A stretch of DNA of 64,000 nucleotides from JBCCGR01 sp039029195. GTDB lineage: Bacteria > Pseudomonadota > Alphaproteobacteria > Rhizobiales > Rhizobiaceae. The stretch covers positions 191,970-255,969 of the forward strand of contig JBCCGR010000002.1 in assembly GCA_039029195.1 (NCBI GenBank), read 5' to 3'. The position numbers and the translations under genes are program-made. Below, piece by piece: positions 1 through 9,501 of this stretch. The notes under the pieces are model-generated. The model made no database searches. It was not told the origin of the DNA and worked only from the letters and a program-made list of their open reading frames with translations. The stretch's first letter is position 1. Every line of letters begins with the position of its first letter.

Positions 1-328
1 CGCGATTGTGGGCATAGACTGAGATTGTGCCGTGACCGCGCTTGTCGAGAGCCTGCAGCGGGTCGAACTCCGGTCCATAGTTCAAGGCAAGCATGATGGC
101 GGATCTGGCCTCGGACCAAAGCGTATTTGGACTGGCACGCCTTTTCAGCGTGTCAGCCATCCAGCCCATCTGGCCATGACGGCCAAGCTCAACAAACTGA
201 TGGAGACGTTGGGCGATCTGATCCGGAAGCGCGGCAGGGGCAATGCCGCAGGCATCAAATCCCAGCGCCTTCGCATCCGACTTCAACCCGTCGGTCAATG
301 AAGCTTGTGCGGTGGGAAGAGCGCTCAA
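1..328 (-). CDS. queG: Epoxyqueuosine reductase QueG, N-terminal part (partial)
   Basis: The reverse strand reads without a stop from about 328 to the left edge and gives a QueG-like N terminus, including FDACGIAPA followed by MGWMADTLKRR and a LNYGPEF stretch. QueG reduces epoxyqueuosine to queuosine in tRNA using cobalamin and two [4Fe-4S] clusters. The cluster and cobalamin regions lie beyond the window edge. There is no ATG in this stretch. The best start is a TTG at 328 that overlaps the TGA of the upstream GST gene by two bases, which suggests translational coupling; in-frame TTGs further in are alternatives. A GST gene between uppP and queG is a gene order I know from Hyphomicrobiales. 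Confidence 0.8.
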   Translation of the reverse strand, partial: MSALPTAQASLTDGLKSDAKALGFDACGIAPAALPDQIAQRLHQFVELGRHGQMGWMADTLKRRASPNTLWSEARSAIMLALNYGPEFDPLQALDKRGHGTISVYAHNR

Positions 329-1017
329 AAGTCCAGATCGGAATAGTGGGAGGTCGGCGGCAGACCTTTCACCCGTTCTGCCAGGAGTGAGCGAAAGGAT
401 GGTCGCGATTTGATCCGCGCATACCAGTCCTTAAGCCCGGGTTCCTCGTCCCAGCTCACCTCTCCAAGGTAATCGAGAACCGAGAACGAAGACGCGGCGG
501 CAAGGTCGGCATAGGACATTTTCTCACCGGCAAACCAGTTTCGTGAAACTGCAAGCCAGGCAAAATACTTCATATGATGTTTCAGGTTTGTCTTGGCGGC
601 GCGAATGACGCCGGAATCAGGCGACCCGCCACCCTGCTCAGGTGGCAATTGCCGCTTCAGCGCCCGCTCGCGAACCAGATAGTGGGTGACCTCATCTTCA
701 AGCTTTGTGAGAGACCAATCGACCAACCGCCGGGCTTCCGCCCGCTCGATGGCCGTTTCCGGCAGCAATCGGCGTTCCCGCATTAACGGCCCACGTGTCT
801 CATCGAGATATTCAGCGATTGCCGACGCACCACAGATTGGGCCTGATGCTCCATCCTGAAGAACCGGCAATGTGCAGGCCGGGTTAAGTTCCAGAAATAC
901 CGGCCGACGTTCAAAGACGTTTTCCTCGTGCAGATTGGCCGCTTCCTCATACTCTTCAAGCACCAGACGAATGAAGCGCGATGCAGAAGAAAGCGGATGA
1001 TGAAACAGTGTCAGCAT
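325..1017 (-). CDS. Glutathione S-transferase family protein
   Basis: This 230-residue cytosolic protein has the two-part GST layout. The N-terminal thioredoxin-like half starts MLTLFHHPLSSASRFIRLVL and contains the cis-proline region (CTLPVLQDG) and the glutathione-contacting GASAIAEYLDE motif. An all-helical C-terminal half follows. Such proteins conjugate glutathione to electrophiles or act as thiol reductases; the substrate cannot be read from the sequence. The stop overlaps the proposed queG start, so the two genes are probably co-transcribed. The gene diverges from uppP. Confidence 0.88.
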   Translation of the reverse strand: MLTLFHHPLSSASRFIRLVLEEYEEAANLHEENVFERRPVFLELNPACTLPVLQDGASGPICGASAIAEYLDETRGPLMRERRLLPETAIERAEARRLVDWSLTKLEDEVTHYLVRERALKRQLPPEQGGGSPDSGVIRAAKTNLKHHMKYFAWLAVSRNWFAGEKMSYADLAAASSFSVLDYLGEVSWDEEPGLKDWYARIKSRPSFRSLLAERVKGLPPTSHYSDLDF

Positions 1018-1151
1018 GAAACTTTTAACGGGCGCGACCCGGCAAAACTGTCCGGCTTGTCAGATGTTGCGAACCTCTATAGGTGCGGGAAGGATATGTG
1101 ACAAGCACGGTCATTGTTTGTCAAAGATCCGCCAAACAGGGGGCCATCCAC

Positions 1152-1982
1152 TTGAGTCTTGAGCAGATCATCGTCCTTGCAATTGTGCAGGGGCTGACCG
1201 AATTTCTCCCCATCTCCTCGTCTGGCCATCTGATTCTGATTCCTGCCTTCACGGGCTGGCCGGATCAGGGCGTCGTGACCGACGTCATGGTGCACGTGGG
1301 GTCTCTTTTCGCGGTGATTGCCTATTTCTGGCGGGATGTGGTGCGGTTGTTTTGGGGCGGGCTTGATCTGCTGCGCCTGCGGTTCAACGATAATTCGCTT
1401 CTGGCGCTCTACATTCTGCTTGCCACAATTCCTGCAGTGGCGTTCGGGCTCTACCTTAAGACATCCGGTTGGGCCGACGCCATGCGCGGCGTTGAGATCG
1501 TTGCCTGGAACGCAATCATATTTGGCGTACTGCTTTACCTCGCTGACCGTTTCGGCGCGACCACCAAGGTGATGGAAGATATGAAACTTCGGCCGGCGCT
1601 TATCATTGGTGTTGCGCAGGCACTGGCACTCATTCCCGGCACCAGTCGATCGGGGATCACGATGACGGCGGCACGAGTGCTTGGATTTGAACGGGCTGAA
1701 GCTGCTCGCTTCTCATTCCTTCTGGGCATTCCGGCAATTGCTGGAGCCGGTGCGTTCACCGTGCTTGACCTTGTTCAATCCGGTCAAAGTGTGTCGTCAG
1801 GCGCCATTTGGGCCGCCGTGCTCACCTTCTTTTCCGCGCTGGCCGCCATTGCTTTGCTCATGGCACTTGTGCGCCGGACCACCTTTCTGATTTTTGTGGC
1901 CTATCGGTTGGCTTTAGGACTGTTGTTGTTTGCAATGCTCTATGATTGGTTTCCAGGTGTGTTGCCGAGCCTGGCACAATAG
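1152..1982 (+). CDS. uppP: Undecaprenyl-diphosphatase UppP (BacA)
   Basis: This integral membrane enzyme removes a phosphate from undecaprenyl pyrophosphate and so recycles the lipid carrier for peptidoglycan and O-antigen synthesis. It has the two family signatures: EFLPISSSGHL at about residues 17-27, and PGTSRSGITMTA in the second half. Several hydrophobic helices cover nearly the whole protein. I prefer the TTG at 1152, which gives 276 residues (normal for UppP), starts just before the family N terminus and follows a purine-rich AGGGGG. The frame stays open to a GTG at 1083, so a 23-residue longer form is possible. Confidence 0.94.
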   Translation: MSLEQIIVLAIVQGLTEFLPISSSGHLILIPAFTGWPDQGVVTDVMVHVGSLFAVIAYFWRDVVRLFWGGLDLLRLRFNDNSLLALYILLATIPAVAFGLYLKTSGWADAMRGVEIVAWNAIIFGVLLYLADRFGATTKVMEDMKLRPALIIGVAQALALIPGTSRSGITMTAARVLGFERAEAARFSFLLGIPAIAGAGAFTVLDLVQSGQSVSSGAIWAAVLTFFSALAAIALLMALVRRTTFLIFVAYRLALGLLLFAMLYDWFPGVLPSLAQ

Positions 1983-2009
1983 TCGGTGTTCTGAATTGGG
2001 AGATGGTCC

Positions 2010-2354
2010 GTGATTGCAGTGATTTTCGAGGTTGAGCCGCACCCTGACCATAAGGACACATATCTGGCTCGTGCTGCGGATTTGCGGCCATTGTTTGAAG
2101 ATCTTGATGGATTCATCTCGATCGAGCGGTTTGAATCCATAGTCAATCCGGGAAAGCTGGTTTCACTATCGTTTTGGCGGGATGAAGCCGCAATCGAGAA
2201 CTGGCGAGCGTTCGAAGCTCACCGCAAGGCGCAGTTTGCCGGACGCAATCATTGGTTCAAAAATTACCGGCTTCGGGTGGCATCGGTTTTGCGTGACTAC
2301 AGCAAGGACAACCGTGAAGAAGCACCCGCCGATATGAGGGCAGCCAACGGCTAG
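2010..2354 (+). CDS. Antibiotic biosynthesis monooxygenase (ABM) domain protein
   Basis: This 114-residue protein has a GTG start at 2010. It has the small ferredoxin-like ABM fold pattern: an N-terminal IAVIFEVEPHPDH strand, a central FISIERFES strand, and then SLSFWRDEAAIENWRA, where the aromatic-rich helix is typical. Members include cofactor-free monooxygenases, heme-degrading enzymes and proteins of unknown role. No heme-binding or catalytic residue can be assigned here. It sits 27 bases after uppP on the same strand and could share its transcript. The C-terminal 20 residues are polar and probably disordered. Confidence 0.8.
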   Translation: MIAVIFEVEPHPDHKDTYLARAADLRPLFEDLDGFISIERFESIVNPGKLVSLSFWRDEAAIENWRAFEAHRKAQFAGRNHWFKNYRLRVASVLRDYSKDNREEAPADMRAANG

Positions 2355-2471
2355 CGCAATATGGCAAGGAATCGTTAACCACCGAATAGGTTAACAGTGT
2401 CCTTTACCGGACTTTAAATTGCCATCCATTACGATCAAAACCAGAATTAGTATTGCGTCTGGAATTCGGTT

Positions 2472-4613
2472 TTGGCCAAAAAAGCAAAGAGCAGGCGGCG
2501 CGTTGAGCCGCACTTTGGCGATGCCAAATCGAATGGTCGAGGGACCTCGCGGTCCCGTTCGACCAAAAAATCCGGAACGACACGGCGAAAATCCAAACGA
2601 AAAAGCAGTGGGCTGGGGCGTTTGTTCGGCTTTGTTCCGCGTCTCGCCTATTGGGGCCTCGTTATGGGGCTTTGGGGCGGCATCGGTGCAGTTGCCCTCA
2701 TAGGCTACTATGCGGCTCAATTGCCCCAATCGACCACCTGGTCCGTGCCCAAACGCCCACCCAATGTGAAAATTCTGGCTGCTGACGGCAAATTGCTTGC
2801 AAATCGTGGCATTACCGGAGGCGAAGCCGTGTCTCTTGCCCGAATGTCACCTTACATTCCGCAGGCGGTGATTGCGATTGAGGACCATCGGTTTCATTCC
2901 CACTTTGGTATTGATCCCATCGGCTTTGTGCGAGCCATGTCGGCGAACCTTTTCGCCGGTCGGCTGGTGCAGGGCGGATCATCCATATCTCAACAGCTTG
3001 CGAAAAATCTGTTTCTGAAACCGGAACGCACCTTGCGCCGCAAGGTGCAGGAACTGGTGCTGGCGTTCTGGCTTGAGGCGAGTTTCTCAAAAGATGAGAT
3101 CCTCGAAATGTACCTCAACCGGGTCTATTTCGGGTCTGGTTCCTATGGGGTGGCGGCGGCATCCCGCCGCTATTTCGGCAAGGTTCCCCGAGATATCAAT
3201 CTGGCGGAAGCCGCGACACTTGCCGGCGTTCTAAAAGCGCCATCGCGATTGTCGCCTGCTAGGAACCCTGAGAAGGCTGAAGAACGGGCGCAAATCGTTC
3301 TGGCCGCCATGCGACGCGAGGGCTTTATTTCAGATCGTGAGGTTGCAAAGGCGCTGTCGACACCGGCGTCCAATGCCAAACACTATTGGAGTGGTTCGCA
3401 GCACTATGTGGCAGACCATGTAATGAACCGGCTGGAAGAGCTGGTGGGTGACGTGAACGAAGATATCGTCGTCCGCACCACGATTGATCAGTCGCTGCAG
3501 TCTTCCGCAGAAACGGCGCTCCGCCACGTGCTCGACCGGGAAAGCCGGAAGCGCAATGTCAGTCAGGGCGCCATCGTTTCCTTAACCGGCAGTGGTGCGA
3601 TCTCTGCCATAGTTGGCGGAAGAGACTATTCGGCAAGCCAGTTCAATCGTGCGCTTGATGCCAAGCGACAACCTGGCTCGGCTTTTAAGCCATTCGTTTT
3701 TCTAGCCTCACTGGAACAGGGTAATTCTCCCGAAACCATCCGCCACGATGGGCCCATCAGGATCGGCAAATGGCGCCCGGAAAATTATTTGCGCAAATAT
3801 CGCGGGCCGGTCAGCCTACAAAAAGCGATGGAGGAATCCATCAACACCGTTGCCGCGCAGCTTGCCATGGAAGCTGGTCCGCGTCGGGTAGCAAAGACGG
3901 CGCGACGGTTGGGGATCACCTCAAAACTCAACGTCAATGCGTCCATCGCTCTTGGAACGTCCGAGGTTTCACTGTTGGAATTGACGTCTGCCTATGTCCC
4001 GCTGGCGAATGGCGGATATCGCGCAAGGCCCTATCTCATCCGCTCCGTGAAATCGGCGAGCGGTAAAGTTCTCTTCCAACGCAAAACGCCGGGCGCACGC
4101 CGTGTTATAAAAGATCGCGAACTGATCATGCTCGACACAATGCTTGCTGGTGTGGTGGCAAATGGCACCGGCAAACTGGCTTATCTGAACGATCAACGGG
4201 TTGCGGGCAAAACCGGCACAAGCCAGTCATTTCGCGATGGCTGGTTCATTGGATATGTGCCTGGCCGGGCAACAGGCGTCTGGCTCGGCAACGACAATGG
4301 CCAATCAACGAAGAAGGTAACCGGCGGTTCGCTTCCAGCTGAAATCTGGGCAACCACAATGTCGGGCGGTGCAACCGAATCTGAAGAAGTTGTACCCCAA
4401 TCCAACGAGGGATTCGCGGTTCTACCGGCCAAAGTGCCGGTGCCGAGACGCCGCCCCACCGATCTCGATCGCAATGTGATTGCGAGGCTCGAACAGCGCG
4501 AAAGACATGAACCAGCGAAGAAGAGCATCACAACACTCATCAAATCCCGAAAAGAACCGCCCAAACCCGTGGGTTTCCGGCCAATTCCAAAGGTTGATGT
4601 GGGGCGACCGTGA
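2472..4613 (+). CDS. Class A penicillin-binding protein (PBP1A family)
   Basis: This 713-residue bifunctional peptidoglycan synthase polymerises glycan strands and cross-links stem peptides in the periplasm. A very basic cytoplasmic head (about 50 residues) precedes one transmembrane helix near residues 54-78. The GT51 glycosyltransferase domain carries EDHRFHSHFGID near 136 and QGGSSISQQLAKN near 166. The transpeptidase domain carries the three serine-acylase motifs: PGSAFKPF (SxxK) near 401, ESIN (SxN) near 456 and AGKTGTS (KTG) near 578. The start is a TTG at 2472; no ATG lies at a suitable place. It is shorter than typical PBP1a (about 800 residues), lacking a long C-terminal extension. 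Confidence 0.93.
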   Translation: MAKKAKSRRRVEPHFGDAKSNGRGTSRSRSTKKSGTTRRKSKRKSSGLGRLFGFVPRLAYWGLVMGLWGGIGAVALIGYYAAQLPQSTTWSVPKRPPNVKILAADGKLLANRGITGGEAVSLARMSPYIPQAVIAIEDHRFHSHFGIDPIGFVRAMSANLFAGRLVQGGSSISQQLAKNLFLKPERTLRRKVQELVLAFWLEASFSKDEILEMYLNRVYFGSGSYGVAAASRRYFGKVPRDINLAEAATLAGVLKAPSRLSPARNPEKAEERAQIVLAAMRREGFISDREVAKALSTPASNAKHYWSGSQHYVADHVMNRLEELVGDVNEDIVVRTTIDQSLQSSAETALRHVLDRESRKRNVSQGAIVSLTGSGAISAIVGGRDYSASQFNRALDAKRQPGSAFKPFVFLASLEQGNSPETIRHDGPIRIGKWRPENYLRKYRGPVSLQKAMEESINTVAAQLAMEAGPRRVAKTARRLGITSKLNVNASIALGTSEVSLLELTSAYVPLANGGYRARPYLIRSVKSASGKVLFQRKTPGARRVIKDRELIMLDTMLAGVVANGTGKLAYLNDQRVAGKTGTSQSFRDGWFIGYVPGRATGVWLGNDNGQSTKKVTGGSLPAEIWATTMSGGATESEEVVPQSNEGFAVLPAKVPVPRRRPTDLDRNVIARLEQRERHEPAKKSITTLIKSRKEPPKPVGFRPIPKVDVGRP

Positions 4614-4759
4614 CCACATCTTTGAGTCGAGGCTCACCAAATCTGAATTCAGTCTTTTATTCCGATTTGGATCAACTATTTAACCTCACCAGAAAAAGCG
4701 CTTTGCGGGCTTAGAACCGCTTTTTGTTCCAACGCGATACCGTAAGCCGAGGCTATGAT

Positions 4760-5392
4760 ATGACCGCAAAAATCCGTTCCCATGTCGGCGATCTGCCGGA
4801 TCTTTCCAATTATCAAGCTCCACGATTGAACGCGGTTGCGATCGACACGGAAACGCTCGGCCTCATTCCGCACCGTGACCGGCTTTGTGTTGTTCAACTC
4901 TCGCCTGGTGATGGTACGGTAGACGTGGTGCAGATCAGGAAAGGCCAGACTTCGGCACCAAATCTAGAGACGCTGATCACTGATCCGGCAATCACAAAGC
5001 TCTTCCACTTTGGCCGCTTTGATATTGCCGTATTGGATCATGCTTTCGGAGCGCTGAGCACGCCCGTCTATTGCACCAAGATTGCCTCGAAACTGACGCG
5101 AACTTACACGGATCGCCATGGATTGAAGGATCTGTGCAAGGAACTGTTGGACCTTGACTTATCCAAGCAACAGCAAAGCTCTGATTGGGCGGCGGAAAGC
5201 CTCTCCAAGGCCCAGTTGGAATATGCCGCTTCGGATGTATTGCATCTTCATGATTTGATGGAGAAGCTGGAACACCGGTTGCAGCGCGAAGATCGCAAGA
5301 GCATCGCGCAGGATTGTTTTGCCTTTCTTCCCACCCGCGCGAGGCTCGATCTCGCAGGTTGGCCGGAACAGGATATTTTTGCCCATTCCTGA
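4760..5392 (+). CDS. rnd: Ribonuclease D, short form
   Basis: This 3'-5' exoribonuclease of the DEDD family is involved in tRNA and small RNA 3' trimming. The three Exo motifs are visible: AIDTETLG near residue 27, HFGRFDIAVLDHAFG (Exo II), and YAASDVLHLHDLM (Exo III, with the catalytic Tyr and Asp). At 211 residues it consists of the exonuclease domain only; the HRDC domains of the longer E. coli enzyme are absent, as in other short alphaproteobacterial forms. I chose the ATG at 4760 because a GAGG lies seven bases upstream and the family N terminus follows. The frame is open to 4724. Confidence 0.88.
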   Translation: MTAKIRSHVGDLPDLSNYQAPRLNAVAIDTETLGLIPHRDRLCVVQLSPGDGTVDVVQIRKGQTSAPNLETLITDPAITKLFHFGRFDIAVLDHAFGALSTPVYCTKIASKLTRTYTDRHGLKDLCKELLDLDLSKQQQSSDWAAESLSKAQLEYAASDVLHLHDLMEKLEHRLQREDRKSIAQDCFAFLPTRARLDLAGWPEQDIFAHS

Positions 5393-5571
5393 ATTGTGGG
5401 CTATTGGATTACGAGATGCCTGATCGGGCTGAACGGGTACAGGTCCGATCACATCTGTATCAGTAGCGCGGTGATTGGTCATTGCGTCGTAATTTCAACA
5501 AATTGCATCCTCTCAATGGAGCGTGGGGGAAGCAAATTCGGGATGGATAATGCGCGGATTGGGGCTGTCGC

Positions 5572-6354
5572 TTGAACCAACACACTTCCATATCGCTTGA
5601 GGGAAGGCTTCGGTCTTCTGCCAGCCATGCCGATACGGTCCGTCGTGATGAATTGTCAGGCGACGGTGTTGCTGTGGGCTCATCAACTTCAGCTGGTGGT
5701 GCGCTCAACCTGCGGGATCGGTCTGAGTTTCAGCGCGCAAAGCGCCATTCAGCCCGAGTGCATACACTTCGCAGAGTATTGCCGATTGTGGCGGTTCTTC
5801 TCGTTGTGACGGTTTCGGCGGCGGCAATTTTGTTCTCTGTGAGTTTGCCGGAGGGTGTTTCGGTTGAGCGGATCGGCATTGCCGGTGGCAAGCTGGTGAT
5901 GGACAAGCCTGATCTCAACGGCTTTGACAAGAACAATCGGCCGTTTGAAGTGAGAGCCGCGACAGCGACACAGGACCTGAAAAACCCCGCGATCATTCAA
6001 CTGAAAGAAATTGACGCAAGATTGCCACTAAGTGAGTCCACATTTGCCGATGTGGATGCGTTGACGGGCATCTATGATCGCGACAATGAGCGACTTCAGC
6101 TCAACAAAGACATCCGGGTGAAAAACTCGGACGGGTTGGAGATTTTGCTTGAGAAAGCCGACATCGACATGAAGTCGGGAACTCTGGTGAGTGATCGACC
6201 CGTCAGCGTGAAGTCCGGTAGAACCCAAGTCCGGTCTGATCGTTTGGAAGTCCAGGACAATGGCAAATTGATTATCTTTGAGCATCGGGTGCGAATGGTG
6301 ATTGAACCCGCAAATGACAAACCAGACACTAAAGGCTCAACGTCGGATGGGTGA
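5572..6354 (+). CDS. lptC: LPS export ABC transporter periplasmic protein LptC
   Basis: LptC anchors the periplasmic LPS bridge to the inner-membrane LptBFG transporter. The 260-residue product has a polar cytoplasmic N terminus, one transmembrane helix at about residues 68-90 (RRVLPIVAVLLVVTVSAAAI), and a periplasmic beta-jellyroll region with the repeated strand pattern of the Lpt fold (SGTLVSDRPVSVKSG). The start is a TTG at 5572, and the cytoplasmic head is longer than in E. coli LptC, as I would expect for Hyphomicrobiales. Its stop overlaps the chosen lptA start, and lptB follows, so the three form an operon. Confidence 0.88.
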   Translation: MNQHTSISLEGRLRSSASHADTVRRDELSGDGVAVGSSTSAGGALNLRDRSEFQRAKRHSARVHTLRRVLPIVAVLLVVTVSAAAILFSVSLPEGVSVERIGIAGGKLVMDKPDLNGFDKNNRPFEVRAATATQDLKNPAIIQLKEIDARLPLSESTFADVDALTGIYDRDNERLQLNKDIRVKNSDGLEILLEKADIDMKSGTLVSDRPVSVKSGRTQVRSDRLEVQDNGKLIIFEHRVRMVIEPANDKPDTKGSTSDG

Positions 6355-6928
6355 CACCATGATCGGTCGTTTGGCATTCCGCATCATTGTATTCGTACTA
6401 TTCGCACTTGGCGGACTGACGAGCGCCGCAGCTCAGGCGCCGGGTTCAGGCGCATTTTCCGGATTTCAGTCGAACAGTGACGATCCCATTCAGATCGAGG
6501 CTGACAGGCTGGAAGTGCAGGATGAGAAGGCAGAAGCCATATTCAAAGGCAACGTCAAGGTTGTTCAGGGAACGACCGTGCTCACCACCAAGGTTTTGCG
6601 GGTTTACTATCTGAGGAACGGTGAGCAAACATCACCTGGCCAGAACAGTCAGATCGAGCGGTTGGTTGTATCCGGGGGGGTACACATTCGAACCGAAGAT
6701 CAGGTGGCTACGGCGGATTCCGGTTCGTTCAACATGAAGACCGAAATGGTGGAACTGGTTGGAAATGTTGTGCTCATTCAGGGGGAAAACATCGCAAAGG
6801 GTTGCAAGCTGATTGCCAATTTGAAAACCGGTGTTTCGCAGCTTGAGAGCCGCGATTGCCCGGGATCGAAAGAGTCTGGCGGGCGGATCAAGATCCTCCT
6901 GACACCCAGTTCAAACAGCGAACAGTAA
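6347..6928 (+). CDS. lptA: LPS transport periplasmic protein LptA
   Basis: LptA forms the periplasmic beta-jellyroll filament that carries LPS from LptC to the outer-membrane LptD. The protein starts MGDTMIGRLAF and has a signal peptide ending near AAAQA. The OstA-type repeat begins at DPIQIEADRLEVQDEK and contains FKGNVKVVQG, with further strands to the end. I chose the ATG at 6347, which overlaps the lptC stop (ATGGGTGA), because it leads directly into the signal peptide; an upstream in-frame ATG at 6302 would overlap lptC by about 50 bases. About 193 residues, normal for the family. Confidence 0.9.
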   Translation: MGDTMIGRLAFRIIVFVLFALGGLTSAAAQAPGSGAFSGFQSNSDDPIQIEADRLEVQDEKAEAIFKGNVKVVQGTTVLTTKVLRVYYLRNGEQTSPGQNSQIERLVVSGGVHIRTEDQVATADSGSFNMKTEMVELVGNVVLIQGENIAKGCKLIANLKTGVSQLESRDCPGSKESGGRIKILLTPSSNSEQ

Positions 6929-6940
6929 TTCAGGGGCTGC

Positions 6941-7861
6941 ATGAAGTTTCTGAAAACCCTATCGCGCGCCCGGGGCAGCATCGGCCGGGTCGCCAATCGA
7001 AAAATACCCAAGCCGCCATCTCCGCATGAATTGTTTCAGGCGCAGGCAGATACTGCACGGACACAAGCCAATGCGGCCCCTCCCGTTGCGCCGGTTGCAA
7101 ACCCGTCCGTCATGCCGACGCGTGAACCCGCATCCCGAGAGGGTGTTTTGTTGGTCAAGGGACTGCGCAAGACCTACAAGCGCCGCACTGTTGTGGACGG
7201 CGTTAGCCTCGGCGTGCGGCGCGGGGAATCGGTTGGCCTTTTGGGGCCGAACGGTGCCGGAAAAACCACATGCTTTTATATGATTACAGGGCTCGTGCAG
7301 CCCGATGCCGGCCAGATTGCGCTCGATGGGCACGATGTCACGAGCATGCCCATGTATCGCCGTGCGCGGCTGGGTATAGGCTATCTTCCGCAGGAGGCAT
7401 CGATTTTTCGCGGGCTGACCGTGGAAGACAATATCCGAGCTGTGCTGGAAGTTGTCGAACCGAGCCGCAAGGAACGCGCAAAACAGCTTGATGCTCTGCT
7501 TGATGAATTCAAGATCGGCCATTTGCGCAAATCCCCGTCAATCGCGCTCTCGGGCGGGGAGCGCCGACGTTGCGAGATCGCCCGCTCGCTGGCCTCACGC
7601 CCGGCCTTCATGCTTCTCGATGAACCGTTTGCGGGCATCGATCCCATTGCGGTGGGTGATATTCAGGAGCTGGTGCGACACCTCACGCGGCGCGGAATCG
7701 GTGTTCTGATCACCGATCACAATGTTCGCGAAACCCTGGGGCTGATCGACCGGGCATACATTATTGCAGCCGGCAAGGTTTTGACCCATGGCGGACCGCA
7801 GGAGATCGTGGCCAATCCCGATGTGCGACGCCTTTATCTGGGCGACCAATTTACCCTTTAG
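6941..7861 (+). CDS. lptB: LPS export ABC transporter ATPase LptB
   Basis: LptB is the cytoplasmic ATPase that powers LPS extraction by LptFG. All nucleotide-binding motifs are present: Walker A GPNGAGKTTCF near residue 103, a Q-loop in YLPQEASIFRGLT, the signature LSGGERRRCEIA, Walker B FMLLDEPFAGIDP and the switch His in TDHNVRE. The product is 306 residues because of an N-terminal extension of about 65 residues rich in Ala, Pro and Gln ahead of the ABC domain. Comparable extensions occur in rhizobial LptB. An internal ATG at 7112 would remove most of it. lptF and lptG are not in the window. Confidence 0.94.
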   Translation: MKFLKTLSRARGSIGRVANRKIPKPPSPHELFQAQADTARTQANAAPPVAPVANPSVMPTREPASREGVLLVKGLRKTYKRRTVVDGVSLGVRRGESVGLLGPNGAGKTTCFYMITGLVQPDAGQIALDGHDVTSMPMYRRARLGIGYLPQEASIFRGLTVEDNIRAVLEVVEPSRKERAKQLDALLDEFKIGHLRKSPSIALSGGERRRCEIARSLASRPAFMLLDEPFAGIDPIAVGDIQELVRHLTRRGIGVLITDHNVRETLGLIDRAYIIAAGKVLTHGGPQEIVANPDVRRLYLGDQFTL

Positions 7862-7932
7862 ACAGATGCCATTGATAGGCTAGAGTTCAATCAAGCAAAA
7901 CGCGGACCAGTTTTGCACGACGGGACTTAAAA

Positions 7933-9501
7933 ATGGCTTTGAAGGCGCGACTGAACATTCGTCAGTCGCAAAACCTCGTAATGACACCGCAACTGATGCA
8001 GTCGATCAAACTGCTTCAGCTGTCGAATATTGAACTGTCCGCATTCGTTGAATCTGAAATTGAACGCAATCCCCTGCTGGAGCGGCTGGAGGTTCAGGAC
8101 GAGGCGCCAGAGGAAAAACGGTCTGGTGAACCCGTTGGAGAGCCTGTCGCAGAGCCCGCTTCCGGAGCCGATCAGGAGACCAATGGCGAGGCAGAACTTC
8201 CCGACTGGATGCCAACGGAGCTGGAGACCAATTCTGCTGCGATCTCCGACCGGTTGGACAGCGGTCTTGAGAACGTTTTCCCCGATGATCCCGGTCATAC
8301 AGACGCCGAAAGACCCGGCGTGCGGGATCGTTCGACATCGCCAATTGGCGAACCCACAAGTGTCGGATCTGGAGAACCAATCAATCTTGAGGCATTTGCT
8401 GCCCAGGAAATCACACTGCGCGATCACTTGAGCGCTCAAGCCGCGTTGCTGGCGTTCACACCACAAAAATCGGTCATTGCGTCCGATCTGATCGATCGTG
8501 TGGATGAAGACGGGTATATGCGGGATGATCCGGCGAAGATTGCAGAGCGCCTGGGGGCGTCTCAGGATGATGTGTACGCGGTTCTGGCCGCGCTGCAGGG
8601 GCTGGAACCCACCGGTGTCTGCGCCCGATCATTGCAGCAGTGTCTCGCCTTGCAACTAAGAGAGCGCGACAGGCTTGATCCGGCTATGCAGGCTCTGATC
8701 GATAATCTTGACCTGTTGGCAAAACGCGACTTCGCCTCCCTTAAATCAATCTGCGGGGTCGATCGCGATGATCTGGTCGACATGATGCAGGAAATTCAAG
8801 CGCTTGATCCGCGTCCCGGCAGCGCCTTCAGCGCCTCGGTGGCGGCGCCGGTTTCACCGGACGTCTTTGTTCGCGAAGCCCATGATGGGAATTGGCACAT
8901 TGAGCTCAACCAGGAGACCTTGCCGAGGGTTCTGGTCAATCGCGACTACTACTCGCGCGTGTTTCCAGCCGTTTCGAATGAAACGGAAAAGGAGTTCATG
9001 GTCGACTGCCTGCAAACAGCCAATTGGCTGACCAAGAGCCTGGATCAACGGGCACAGACCATTTTGAAGGTGGCGACCGAGATCGTCGGACAGCAGGACA
9101 TGTTTCTCGTCCACGGCATCCGGCATCTGAAGCCGCTGAATCTCAAGTCGGTGGCGGATGCCATCAAAATGCATGAATCAACAGTGAGCCGGGTGACATC
9201 AAACAAGTTCATGATGACGCCGCGCGGTCTCTTCGAGTTCAAGTTCTTCTTTACCTCAGCCATTCAGGCGACCGACAATGGCGAGGCGCATTCTGCGGCA
9301 TCGGTGCGGGATCGCATCAAACTCATGACCGATGAGGAGGATCCGGCAAAGGTGTTGTCCGACGATGCCATTGTCGATGCTTTACGTAACGATGGCATCG
9401 ACATCGCGAGACGCACGGTCGCCAAATATCGCGAATCGATGCACATACCATCGTCCGTGCAGCGCCGACGTGAGAAGAAGGCGCTTGCAGGAATCAAGTG
9501 A
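7933..9501 (+). CDS. rpoN: RNA polymerase sigma-54 factor RpoN
   Basis: Sigma-54 directs RNA polymerase to -24/-12 promoters and needs enhancer-binding ATPases. The 522-residue product shows region I (NLVMTPQLMQSIKLLQLS, residues 17-34), an acidic variable region II rich in Glu and Pro (about 55-150), the core-binding domain, the HTH (HESTVSRVTSNKF) and the RpoN box ARRTVAKYRE near residue 492, which reads the -24 element. The start is an ATG. It follows lptB by 71 bases and precedes hpf and ptsN, a gene order widespread in proteobacteria that links sigma-54 with the nitrogen phosphotransferase system. Confidence 0.96.
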   Translation: MALKARLNIRQSQNLVMTPQLMQSIKLLQLSNIELSAFVESEIERNPLLERLEVQDEAPEEKRSGEPVGEPVAEPASGADQETNGEAELPDWMPTELETNSAAISDRLDSGLENVFPDDPGHTDAERPGVRDRSTSPIGEPTSVGSGEPINLEAFAAQEITLRDHLSAQAALLAFTPQKSVIASDLIDRVDEDGYMRDDPAKIAERLGASQDDVYAVLAALQGLEPTGVCARSLQQCLALQLRERDRLDPAMQALIDNLDLLAKRDFASLKSICGVDRDDLVDMMQEIQALDPRPGSAFSASVAAPVSPDVFVREAHDGNWHIELNQETLPRVLVNRDYYSRVFPAVSNETEKEFMVDCLQTANWLTKSLDQRAQTILKVATEIVGQQDMFLVHGIRHLKPLNLKSVADAIKMHESTVSRVTSNKFMMTPRGLFEFKFFFTSAIQATDNGEAHSAASVRDRIKLMTDEEDPAKVLSDDAIVDALRNDGIDIARRTVAKYRESMHIPSSVQRRREKKALAGIK